Assembly (NCBI GenBank): GCA_016209995.1
Contig: JACQVC010000203.1
Coordinates: 1 to 9,052, forward strand
DNA from: Gemmatimonadota bacterium
GTDB lineage: Bacteria > Gemmatimonadota > Gemmatimonadetes > Longimicrobiales > Gaopeijiaceae
Direction: 5' to 3'
Length of the DNA stretch: 9,052 nt
In this document: piece by piece, positions 1-6,115 of the stretch
How positions within the stretch are numbered: position 1 is the first letter of the stretch
How the letters are laid out: every line of letters begins with the position of its first letter
Program-made: the position numbers and the translations under genes
Notes under the pieces: generated by a model
Databases searched by the model: none
Told to the model about the DNA's origin: nothing
Seen by the model: only the letters and a program-made list of their open reading frames with translations

Positions 1-2
1 AC

Positions 3-110
3 GTCATCGCGCTCATCGGGCTGCGTTTCCCACCGCCCATCGAGTGGATCGTGGTGCGCATAGGTCGCTCGAGCACGGGGGTCGAAGTGCTGGACGTCGA
101 GCGTGCCTAG
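3..110 (+). CDS. C-terminal end of an upstream gene, probably contractile tail sheath protein (partial, 5' end outside window)
   Basis: An open frame enters from the left edge and stops at TAG 108-110, giving the last 35 residues of a protein. The tail contains RFPPPIEWIVVRIGR, followed by a short polar end. Contractile sheath proteins of phage-tail-like systems commonly end in a hydrophobic strand of the kind 'PAEFVVFRIGQ', so I infer that this is the end of a gp18/Afp2-4-type sheath subunit. Sheath followed directly by tube is the usual order in these loci. The fragment is too short for a firm assignment, and another tube or sheath paralogue is possible. The remaining left-edge frames either stop early (TAG at 61-63) or are shadows. 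Confidence 0.55.
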   Translation, partial: VIALIGLRFPPPIEWIVVRIGRSSTGVEVLDVERA

Positions 111-130
111 GCTGGGCGCCGGTCCGGGGT

Positions 131-156
131 CCCCACGCAACGAACGTTGCGTGGGG
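131..156. promoter_or_regulatory. Perfect 12-bp inverted repeat between sheath-like and tube genes
   Basis: The left arm CCCCACGCAACG (131-142) and right arm CGTTGCGTGGGG (145-156) are exact reverse complements separated by AA. As RNA this would fold into a very stable GC-rich hairpin, with the innermost pair or two opened to form the loop. It sits in the longest intergenic gap of the window (111-179). It lies about 20 nt after the upstream stop and about 10 nt before the tube ribosome-binding site. No T-run follows it, so it is not a canonical intrinsic terminator. An mRNA processing or stability element, an attenuator, or a binding site for a dimeric protein are all possible. Confidence 0.6.
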
Positions 157-179
157 TGGGGCTAACAGGGAGAGCTGGC

Positions 180-620
180 ATGCCCGCAACCGGCGAACGC
201 GAAGACCCGTTCCTGGCATTTCGCTTCCAGGTGCGCATGGACGGCGATGCGCTGGGCGGTTTCTCGGAAGTGACCGGGCTGAGCGCGGAGGTCGAGGTCC
301 AGGAGGTTCCCGAGGGCGGCGTGAACACGTTTGTCCACAAGCTGCCCGGACGCGCGCGCTTCGGGAACCTCACGCTGCGGCGAGGACTGGCTTCCACGGC
401 GATGTGGGAGTGGTTCGCACAGATCGTGAGTGGCGACATCGTGCGCAAGACCGTGGTCGTCGAGCTGCTGAGTCCGGACGGTGGTGCGACGCCGGTGCGC
501 TGGGTGTTCGACAGCGCGTTCCCCTCTCGCTGGACCGGACCCGAGCTGAAGGCGGAGCAGAGCAACGTCGCGGTCGAGGCCATCGAGATCTGTCATCACG
601 GCTTCCTGGTGGAGAGCTAG
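180..620 (+). CDS. Contractile injection system inner tube protein (gp19/Afp1-Afp5-like)
   Basis: This 146-residue protein is the size expected of an eCIS or phage tail tube subunit, which stacks as hexamers to form the channel inside the sheath. The family pattern is clear. It opens with FRFQVRMDG and GGFSEVTGLSAEVEV (about 14-40). PEGGVNTFVHKLPG (44-57) and a GNLTLRRG loop (62-69) follow, then MWEWF (75-79). It ends with a basic-aromatic segment SRWTGPELKAEQ (116-127) and IEI..HHGF (135-142). I chose the ATG at 180 because GGGAG lies about 8 nt upstream and the length fits. A TTG at 147 in the same frame would fall inside the hairpin. As the first gene after the gap it may be expressed more strongly than its neighbours. 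The family call is firm; which Afp paralogue (1 or 5) it matches cannot be told. Confidence 0.93.
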   Translation: MPATGEREDPFLAFRFQVRMDGDALGGFSEVTGLSAEVEVQEVPEGGVNTFVHKLPGRARFGNLTLRRGLASTAMWEWFAQIVSGDIVRKTVVVELLSPDGGATPVRWVFDSAFPSRWTGPELKAEQSNVAVEAIEICHHGFLVES

Positions 621-626
621 CGGCGC

Positions 627-836
627 ATGCCCCTGTACGTCCACGAAGTCGAGGCTCGCGTGGTTCCGGAATCCGCGCCCGCCGCCGGGGCCGCCCACGG
701 GCTGCGCCCCGAGCAGTTCCAGGCGCTCGTGGCGGCGGTCATCCGCGAGCTGGACCGCCGGGCCGCGCAGGCCCGCGCCCTCCAGGGCGACACGGCGATC
801 ACGGGTCAGAATCGGCCGCCATCCGTCGGAGGCTGA
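627..836 (+). CDS. Small Afp6-like protein (DUF5908-type), eCIS-conserved
   Basis: This 69-residue protein begins MPLYVHEVEARVV, which resembles the 'MPIEIRELVIKV' start of the small DUF5908/Afp6 family found between the tube gene and the LysM-containing Afp7 gene in eCIS loci. A predicted helix LRPEQFQALVAAVIRELDRR (about 26-45) follows, then a polar, probably disordered tail ending in Gly-Gly. No catalytic motif is seen. GGAGAG at 611-616 precedes the ATG by about 10 nt, and the gene starts 6 nt after the tube stop. The exact role of this family is not settled; a minor structural or assembly role is inferred from position. Assignment rests on size, N-terminal pattern and synteny. Confidence 0.7.
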   Translation: MPLYVHEVEARVVPESAPAAGAAHGLRPEQFQALVAAVIRELDRRAAQARALQGDTAITGQNRPPSVGG

Positions 837-870
837 GCAGCCGCGCCTGGGATGGCGCACAGGAACCTGA

Positions 871-1551
871 ATGGATACGAAGCTGACCATCACGATCGAG
901 GACCGGGACGCCATCGATCCCGCGCGCGGGTTGCCGGAAAAGATCGAGGCGCAATACAACCCCGCGGAGCTAACGCTCGAGAAGAGCGCGCAGCTCGCGG
1001 AGCAGAACATACCCGGGCTCGACAGCCCGCTGTTGCAGTTCGTGCGCGGGCAGATCCAGAAGCTCACGGTCGAGCTGACGCTCGATCAGGCATCCGCACC
1101 CGCCAACCAGCCGGACGCGGCGGTCGAGAAGCGCGTTCTCGCGCTCTACCAGCTCGTGAAGGTGCAGCCCAAGACGCACGCCGCGCCGCGCGTGCTGGTC
1201 ACCTGGGGCGACGGGCTCAGCTTCCGCGGCGTCGCCGAGTCCGTGCAGCGCAAATTCACGTTGTTCGACCAGACCGGTAAACCGCTGCGCGCCGTGGTCA
1301 CAGTGACCTTCCGTGAGTACCGCAGCCTCGAGGAGCAGCTCCAGGAGCTGAACCTACAGTCGGCGGACCAGACCAAGGTGACGGTGCTGCGCGCGGGAGA
1401 CCGGCTGGACGTGATCGCGCAGCGCGAGTACGGCAGCGCCGAGCTCTGGCGCGCGCTGGCCGCGCACAACGGGATCGAGGATCCTCGTTGGCTCGCCCCC
1501 GGCACGCCGCTCGAGATCCCGCCGCGCGAAGACCTAGTGGGAAGCCGCTGA
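871..1551 (+). CDS. Afp7-like tube/baseplate adaptor with C-terminal LysM domain
   Basis: This 226-residue protein links the end of the tube to the hub in eCIS and related tails (Afp7/gp53-like role). The N-terminal part (about 24-150) carries the CIS-tube pattern: EAQYNPAELTLEKSA, a run ending VRGQIQKLTVELTLD, then KRVLALYQLV and PRVLVTWGDGLSFRGV. The C-terminal part (about 170-217) is a clear LysM fold, VTVLRAGDRLDVIAQREYG through LWRALAAHNGIEDPRWLAPGTPLEIP. In these proteins LysM probably packs within the baseplate rather than acting as a secreted peptidoglycan enzyme. There is no signal peptide and no cysteine. AGGAA at 861-865 precedes the ATG. The stop overlaps the next start by one base (TGATG), suggesting translational coupling. 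Confidence 0.92.
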   Translation: MDTKLTITIEDRDAIDPARGLPEKIEAQYNPAELTLEKSAQLAEQNIPGLDSPLLQFVRGQIQKLTVELTLDQASAPANQPDAAVEKRVLALYQLVKVQPKTHAAPRVLVTWGDGLSFRGVAESVQRKFTLFDQTGKPLRAVVTVTFREYRSLEEQLQELNLQSADQTKVTVLRAGDRLDVIAQREYGSAELWRALAAHNGIEDPRWLAPGTPLEIPPREDLVGSR

Positions 1552-2642
1552 TGCCCGCCGCCTCAATCGCCACGCTCGGCACCGACTTCTACGTCCCGGC
1601 CTACGAGGTCCGCGTCGGCGGCCAGCCGCTCGACCGTCAAGCCGTGCGCGACATCCTCTCGGTCACCTACACGGATTCGCTCGAGAACATCGATTCGTTC
1701 GCGCTCGTCATCAACAACTGGGACGAAGAGAACCGAACGCTCAAGTACAGCGAGGGCGATCTCTTCGAGCCCGGCCAGCGCGTCGAGCTGAAGCTCGGCT
1801 ACCTCGACCGCGGCTTGCTCCCCGTGCTGCTCGGCGAGATCACCGGGCTACAGCCCTCGTTTCCGGCCGAAGGCGCGCCGACCCTGTCCGTCAGCGGCCT
1901 CAGTCTGCTGCATCGCCTGCGCAAGGAGACGCGCTCCGAAGTCTACGAGAACAAGAAGGATTCGGTCATCGCCAAGGAGATCGCCCAGAAGCTGAGCGTC
2001 CAGATCCGCACCAGCCCCGAGGCCGAGGCCGGCGAGCAGGCCATCCCGTTCGTCGTGCAGAACAACCAGCAGGACATCGTATTTCTGCTCCAGCGCGCGC
2101 GTCGCATTGGCTACGAGCTGACCGTGCAGGAGGACGCCAGCGGCGCGCCCGTCCTCTTCTTCGGACCCCAATCGAAGGGACGTGAAGTCTCGTTCGCGCT
2201 CGAGTGGGGCCGCTCGTTGCTCTCGTTCGATCCCAAGCTCACGACCGCGAACCAGGTCGGTACCGTGACGGTCCGGGCCTGGCACCCCACGAGCAAGAAG
2301 CTGATCGAGGCGACGGCCAAGCGCAGCGACCTGGGCGGCAACGAGCCGTTCGTCGAGGCCTTCAACGAGCGGCAGGAGATCATCGCGGATCGGCCGGTCG
2401 CCAACGAGGCGGAGGCCAAACAGCTCGCGATCGAGACGCTCCGGCGCATCGCGCAGCACTACGTCACGGCCTCGGCCTCGACCATCGGGCTGCCGGAGCT
2501 CCGCACCGGCGTGCTCGTCGAGATTAGCGGGCTCGGCCCCAAGTACTTCGACGGAACGTACTTCCTGACCTCCTCGACTCACAGCCTCGGCGACGCCGGT
2601 TACACCACGCAGTTCGAGGCCAGGAAGGAGAGCGCCGCGTGA
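1551..2642 (+). CDS. Baseplate hub protein, phage late control gene D-like (N-terminal half of VgrG/Afp8)
   Basis: This 363-residue protein matches the gpD/gp27-like hub that trimerises under the tube and holds the spike. The early region reads PAYEVRVGG, DILSVTYTDSLENIDSFALVI and NNWDEENRT (about 17-63). PGQRVELKLGYLDRGLLPVLLGEITGLQPSFP then forms the barrel seen in this family (about 74-105). The sequence GLSLLHRLRKETR (about 113-125) follows. A mid part, VVQNNQQDIVFLLQRARRIGYELTV, corresponds to the second barrel. The C-terminal region (LPELRTGVLVEISGLGPKYFDGTYFLTSSTHSLG) matches the terminal hub domain. The ATG at 1551 overlaps the Afp7 stop; a further upstream in-frame start would lie deep inside that gene. 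Fused VgrG proteins carry the gp5 spike on the same chain, but here the spike is the next gene. Confidence 0.93.
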   Translation: MPAASIATLGTDFYVPAYEVRVGGQPLDRQAVRDILSVTYTDSLENIDSFALVINNWDEENRTLKYSEGDLFEPGQRVELKLGYLDRGLLPVLLGEITGLQPSFPAEGAPTLSVSGLSLLHRLRKETRSEVYENKKDSVIAKEIAQKLSVQIRTSPEAEAGEQAIPFVVQNNQQDIVFLLQRARRIGYELTVQEDASGAPVLFFGPQSKGREVSFALEWGRSLLSFDPKLTTANQVGTVTVRAWHPTSKKLIEATAKRSDLGGNEPFVEAFNERQEIIADRPVANEAEAKQLAIETLRRIAQHYVTASASTIGLPELRTGVLVEISGLGPKYFDGTYFLTSSTHSLGDAGYTTQFEARKESAA

Positions 2643-2669
2643 GCACCGACAGGAGCGAAGGGCAGTTCC

Positions 2670-3314
2670 GTGACGCGCACGCGTGGAGCGGTGATGGGAG
2701 CTAACGGCACATCGCCCAAGGGCGACCCGATCGTGATCGGGGTGGTCAAGGACCTCGAGGACCCGCAGAAGCTGGGCCGCGTGCGCGTGGCGCTGCCGCA
2801 CCTGGGCGAGAAGCAGAGCGCCTGGGCGCGGCTCGCCACGTTGATGGCCGGACCCGACCGTGGCTCCCTGTTCCGGCCCGAGCCGGAGGACGAGGTGCTG
2901 GTCGCGTTCCTGCACGGCGACCCCAGTCAGCCCTACGTGATCGGCGCGCTCTGGAACGAGAAGGACAAGCCGCCGGAGAACGGCGGCACCAAGGAGAACC
3001 ACCTGCGCACCCTGCGCTCCCGCAGCGGCCACGTCTTTCGCTTCGATGACACGACGGGCGGCGCCAAGATCGAGATCATCGGCTCCGAGGAGCAGCATCG
3101 GGTCGTGATCGACGTGGCGGGAAAGGTCATCAAGGTCGAGGCGGACACGGGCGATGTGAAGGTGACCACGAAGGCGGGGAACGTGGAGGTGGACGCCGGC
3201 GCGTCGGTCAACGTGAAGGCCAAGGCCTCGATCAAGCTCGAGGCGACCGCGGACATCACGATCCAGGCCAGCGGAAACGTCACCATCAAGGGCGCGCAGG
3301 TGATGATCAACTGA
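2670..3314 (+). CDS. Spike protein with gp5/gpV OB-fold and C-terminal beta-helix needle (C-terminal half of split VgrG/Afp8)
   Basis: This 214-residue protein forms the central spike. Residues about 18-97 are the gp5-type OB-fold, with GDPIVIGVVKDLEDPQKLGRVRV, then WARLATLMAGPDRGSLFRPEPEDEVLVAFLHGDPSQPYVIGALW, all family hallmarks. Residues about 118-214 switch to short alternating strands rich in V, I, K, T, D and A (for example KVIKVEADTGDVKVTTKAG and ADITIQASGNVTIKG). This is the pattern of the trimeric beta-helix needle seen in gp5 and VgrG. No lysozyme domain is inserted and no effector extension follows. The start is uncertain: GTG 2670 has GAAGGG about 7 nt upstream, while ATG 2694 has GGAG 5 nt upstream and would drop eight poorly conserved residues. 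The hub gene lies immediately upstream and the PAAR tip gene downstream. Confidence 0.93.
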   Translation: MTRTRGAVMGANGTSPKGDPIVIGVVKDLEDPQKLGRVRVALPHLGEKQSAWARLATLMAGPDRGSLFRPEPEDEVLVAFLHGDPSQPYVIGALWNEKDKPPENGGTKENHLRTLRSRSGHVFRFDDTTGGAKIEIIGSEEQHRVVIDVAGKVIKVEADTGDVKVTTKAGNVEVDAGASVNVKAKASIKLEATADITIQASGNVTIKGAQVMIN

Positions 3315-3342
3315 TCTCTGATCTCTGATCTCTGATCTCTGA
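3312..3342 (+). repeat. Heptamer tandem repeat (TGATCTC, about 4.4 copies) with stop codons in all three frames
   Basis: Four exact copies of TGATCTC run from 3312 to 3339, followed by a partial copy TGA (3340-3342). The first TGA is the stop codon of the spike gene. Because the unit is 7 nt, successive TGAs at 3312, 3319 and 3326 fall in the three different frames, and the cycle restarts at 3333. The array ends directly against the ribosome-binding site of the PAAR gene (AAAGGA, 3342-3347). It fills nearly all of the intergenic gap, and its AT content is higher than the surrounding DNA. Confidence 0.9.
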
Positions 3343-3352
3343 AAGGAAAAGC

Positions 3353-3739
3353 ATGTGTCCACCAGCCGCGAAGCAAGGCGATCAGATCGTCGCCACGGAC
3401 ATCCACCTGATTCTCACGCCGGCGCCCGCGACCGTCCCGGTGCCTCACCCTTTCACGGGCATCATCGACGGGTCGCTGTCCAGTGACGTGATGATCCAGG
3501 GTATGCCGGCGGCGACGGTGAACAGCACCGCGACGAACACGCCGCCGCACGTCCCGATCGGCGGCTCGTTCGTGAATCCGCCCCAGAACCAGGGCCGGAT
3601 CATCAAGGGGAGCGCGACGGTGCTGATCAACAACAAGCCGGCCGCCCGCGCGGGCGATACGGCGCTCACGTGCAACGATCCCGTGGACGCGCCCGTGGGC
3701 ACCGTGGTGGCCGTCTCGACCGTGCAGATCGGCGGATGA
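3353..3739 (+). CDS. PAAR-like spike-tip protein (Afp10-like)
   Basis: This 128-residue protein begins MCPPAAKQGD, the typical N-terminal motif of PAAR proteins, which fold into a small cone capping the VgrG/gp5 needle. It contains the expected Gly/Pro/Ala-rich repeats (VMIQGMPAATV at 46-56, GSATVLINNKPAARAGD at 86-102). PAAR cones bind one metal ion, usually zinc, near the apex through His and Cys residues. Candidate ligands here are H18, H32, H66 and C107; this is inferred by counting, not by a structure. No toxin extension follows, so it is an unarmed tip. The ribosome-binding site AAAGGA lies 5 nt before the ATG, just after the heptamer repeat. Its stop overlaps the gp25 start by four bases (ATGA). 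It stands before gp25, whereas in Afp the gp25-like gene comes first. Confidence 0.9.
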   Translation: MCPPAAKQGDQIVATDIHLILTPAPATVPVPHPFTGIIDGSLSSDVMIQGMPAATVNSTATNTPPHVPIGGSFVNPPQNQGRIIKGSATVLINNKPAARAGDTALTCNDPVDAPVGTVVAVSTVQIGG

Positions 3740-4134
3740 GCGAAGAGGTCATTGGTCGCGGCTGGCCGTTCCCGATACGGCCGGGTCCGGACAGGCGCCT
3801 GCGCCTCATCGGCGGCGAGCGCAAGATCCGCGAGAGCATCTGGACCATTCTCGCGACGGCGCCCGGCGAGCGCGTGATGCGCCCGCAGTTCGGCGCCGGC
3901 CTGCCCCGCGACGTGTTCTCGCCCAACGACCCGCGCAACCGCGCGCTCATCGCCACGCGGGCGAAGGACGCGCTGATCCGCCACGAGCCGCGCATCGACG
4001 TGCTGGACGTACGCGTGGACCCCGATCCCGATGAAGACAGCCGCGTGCTCGTGCAGGTGGACTACCGCGTCCGCGCGAACAATGCCGTGTTCAACCTGGT
4101 GTACCCGCTCTACCTGACGGAAGGAGCCGCCTGA
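3736..4134 (+). CDS. gp25-like baseplate wedge protein (Afp9/TssE-like)
   Basis: This 132-residue protein has the gp25/W family signature. It begins WPFPIRPGPDRRLRLIGGERKI, followed by IRESIWTILATAPGERVMRPQFGAGLPRDVF (31-61), the most conserved segment. HEPRI (83-87) contains the EPR motif. The C-terminal strand VDYRVRANNAVFNLVYPLYL completes the family pattern. In T4, Afp and T6SS this protein joins the wedge to the sheath and helps start sheath polymerisation. The ATG overlaps the PAAR stop (ATGA), and no strong independent ribosome-binding site is visible, so translation is probably coupled to PAAR. Length is normal for the family. Confidence 0.95.
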   Translation: MSEEVIGRGWPFPIRPGPDRRLRLIGGERKIRESIWTILATAPGERVMRPQFGAGLPRDVFSPNDPRNRALIATRAKDALIRHEPRIDVLDVRVDPDPDEDSRVLVQVDYRVRANNAVFNLVYPLYLTEGAA

Positions 4135-4135
4135 G

Positions 4136-6112
4136 GTGTCGCTCGCGCCCCCGCCGCTCGAGGCCCGCACCTTCGACGAGCTGCTCGCGGAAGCTCGCCG
4201 CCGCATCGCGCGCTACACGCCCGAGTACACGCTGGGCTGGACCGATCACAACGAGTCGGACCCCGGGATGGTGCTCGTGCAGCTCTTCGCCTGGCTGGCG
4301 CAGATCACGCAGGAGCGCGTCAACAAGCTTCCCGAGCGCGCCTACCGCTCGCTGCTCCACCTGCTCAACCTGCGGGTGCGGCCGGCCACTCCGGCGACCG
4401 CCGATCTGGTGTTCGAGGCCGTGCCGGGCGTGGCGGGCAGCATCCACGCCAACAAGGCAACGCGCGTGGGCGCGCCACCCGCGCCGGACGGATCGCCCAT
4501 CGTCTTCGAGACCACCGCCGCGCTGGACATCATCTCCGCGGATCTCGCCTACGTCTTGACCTACGACGGCACGACGTTCCGCGATGTGACCGCGCTCAAC
4601 GAGCCGGCCGGCGGATCGATCCGGCCGTTTGGCGAGCGACCGGAGAACGGCGCGGCGATCTACTTCGGCTTCGCCGTGCCCTCGAGCACGGAAGCGGCAT
4701 GGCGCCCGTTCCCGGGACGCATCTCGCTGCGCGCGTTTGAGCCGGAGGCATTGGAAGCCCCATCGCCCATCGCCTGCGGCGAGGCGCCGCAGGTCACGCG
4801 TGCCGAGATGGACTGGCAGTACCTCCCGGGCGAGGGCGAGGCGTGGGAGAACCTGACGATCTACGAGGACGAAACGCGCGCGCTCGAGGTCGGCGGCTAC
4901 CTCGCGCTCGAAGGCCCGCGCGAGATCAAGTCCTCGCCGCTTTGGACCGTTGCCGAGCCGCACTACTGGCTGCGGCTGCGCATCCGCAACCCCGACTACG
5001 GCAGCCGCGTTCCCGAAGTGGCCTTCTTCCGCTTCAACGCGGTGCGCGCTCGCCACGAGGTCACGCAGAACGACGAGCTGCTGGGCGTGAGCGACGGCAG
5101 TCCGGATCAGGTGGTGAGCGTGCGTTGGGCGCCCATCGTGCCCGGATCCCTCGAGCTGACGGTCCAGGATGAAAGCGGTCAGCCGCAGCCGTGGAACGAG
5201 GTCGAGCTGTTCCGCGCCGACGATCCCGGGGCTGCGGACGACCCCGCAGCCGGCCCGGACGCGCAAGTCTATCGCCTCGACGCCGAGACGGGGGAGATCC
5301 ACTTCGGCGATGGGTACAGCGCCGCTATCCCGCCGGCGGGCAGCGAGATCGTGGCGCGCACCTACCGCTACGGCGGCGGCAGCGCCGGCAACGTCGAGGC
5401 CGAACAGATCACCTCACTGCAGGCCACGTTGCCGGGCGTCAGCGGCGCCACGAACCCGCGACCCGCCATCGGCGGCCTCGACGCGGAGACCGTCGAGCAG
5501 GCGCTGCGCAACGCGCCCCAGTGGCTGCGGCGCCGCGAACGCGTGGTGACCGCCCGCGATTTCGAGAACGCCGCGCTCACCGTCGGCGGCGTGGCCAAGG
5601 CCGCCGCGCTTCCGGGCCGGCACCCGGACTATCCGGGGGTACGCGTGCCCGGCGCCGTCACGGTACTCATCGTTCAAGACACGGACCGCGAGCCGCCCAC
5701 GCCCACCGAGACGCTGCTCCGCCGCGTCTGCGACGAGCTGGATGCACAGCGCACGCTCACCACCGAGGTCTACGTGCGATCGCCCGTCTTCGTGAAGATC
5801 GACGTCGAGGCGGATTTGCTCGTCGATCCCACGAAGTCGATGTCGAACGCGGAGAATGAGGCGCGCGATCAGATCCGCGCCTACCTGAGCTACCGCAACT
5901 GGCGATTCGGTCAGGACCTCTATCCGGCGAACCTCCAGAGCCAGCTCCTCTCGCTCCCGACGGACGTTGGCATCTGGGCGGTCGAAGGGCTGCGCATCCA
6001 CGTGGACGGTCAGCTGCACACGTCACCGACGGAACCCTGTAAGCTCGGCGAGGATGCGCTGCCGTACGCGGGCCGCATCGATCTGAGCGCAGCACCTTAC
6101 ACGGAGGAGTAG
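4136..6112 (+). CDS. Baseplate J-like wedge protein (Afp11-type putative baseplate assembly protein)
   Basis: This 658-residue protein is a large baseplate wedge subunit. The N-terminal segment about 26-83, with ARYTPEYTLGWTDHNESDPG and LVQLFAWLAQITQERVNKLPERAYRSLLHLLNL, is diagnostic of the eCIS-type baseplate assembly proteins (the TIGR02243-like group). The central J-domain signature is present: IHFGDGYSAAIPPAGSEIVARTYRYGGGSAGNV, with FGDG at 390-393 and YGGGSAGN at 412-419. It continues into APQWLRRRERVVTARDFENAA and the V.V.IVQDTD strand. A loop just before the J motif (DDPGAADDPAAGPDAQ) is Asp/Ala/Pro-rich. The start is GTG at 4136 because AAGGAG (4121-4126) lies 9 nt upstream; it begins one base after the gp25 stop. 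The next gene follows after 3 nt. Confidence 0.93.
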   Translation: MSLAPPPLEARTFDELLAEARRRIARYTPEYTLGWTDHNESDPGMVLVQLFAWLAQITQERVNKLPERAYRSLLHLLNLRVRPATPATADLVFEAVPGVAGSIHANKATRVGAPPAPDGSPIVFETTAALDIISADLAYVLTYDGTTFRDVTALNEPAGGSIRPFGERPENGAAIYFGFAVPSSTEAAWRPFPGRISLRAFEPEALEAPSPIACGEAPQVTRAEMDWQYLPGEGEAWENLTIYEDETRALEVGGYLALEGPREIKSSPLWTVAEPHYWLRLRIRNPDYGSRVPEVAFFRFNAVRARHEVTQNDELLGVSDGSPDQVVSVRWAPIVPGSLELTVQDESGQPQPWNEVELFRADDPGAADDPAAGPDAQVYRLDAETGEIHFGDGYSAAIPPAGSEIVARTYRYGGGSAGNVEAEQITSLQATLPGVSGATNPRPAIGGLDAETVEQALRNAPQWLRRRERVVTARDFENAALTVGGVAKAAALPGRHPDYPGVRVPGAVTVLIVQDTDREPPTPTETLLRRVCDELDAQRTLTTEVYVRSPVFVKIDVEADLLVDPTKSMSNAENEARDQIRAYLSYRNWRFGQDLYPANLQSQLLSLPTDVGIWAVEGLRIHVDGQLHTSPTEPCKLGEDALPYAGRIDLSAAPYTEE

Positions 6113-6115
6113 GCG

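Noticed and set aside
131..170. Hairpin at 131-156 as a rho-independent terminator
   Set aside because: No T-run follows the stem; the downstream bases are G-rich (TGGGGCTAACAGGG), so canonical intrinsic termination is not supported.
44..886. A + strand frame of 280 codons over the tube and Afp6-like genes
   Set aside because: Arg/Gly/Ala-rich shadow frame; it crosses the hairpin and three real gene boundaries without any domain.
1378..1521. LysM domain of the 871-1551 gene as a secreted cell-wall hydrolase
   Set aside because: There is no signal peptide and no catalytic domain, and the N-terminal part matches the eCIS tube-adaptor family. LysM in this position is a normal part of Afp7-like proteins.
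1848..3362. Long antisense open frame of about 504 codons opposite the hub and spike genes
   Set aside because: It is a shadow of high third-position GC. Its translation is low-complexity Arg/Leu/Asp-rich with no family motif, it spans two well-supported genes, and it has no ribosome-binding site.
5230..5251. Inverted repeat GGCTGCGG/CCGCAGCC inside the J-like gene
   Set aside because: An 8-bp arm pair in GC-rich coding DNA that encodes an Asp/Ala/Pro-rich loop is expected by chance; no regulatory context.
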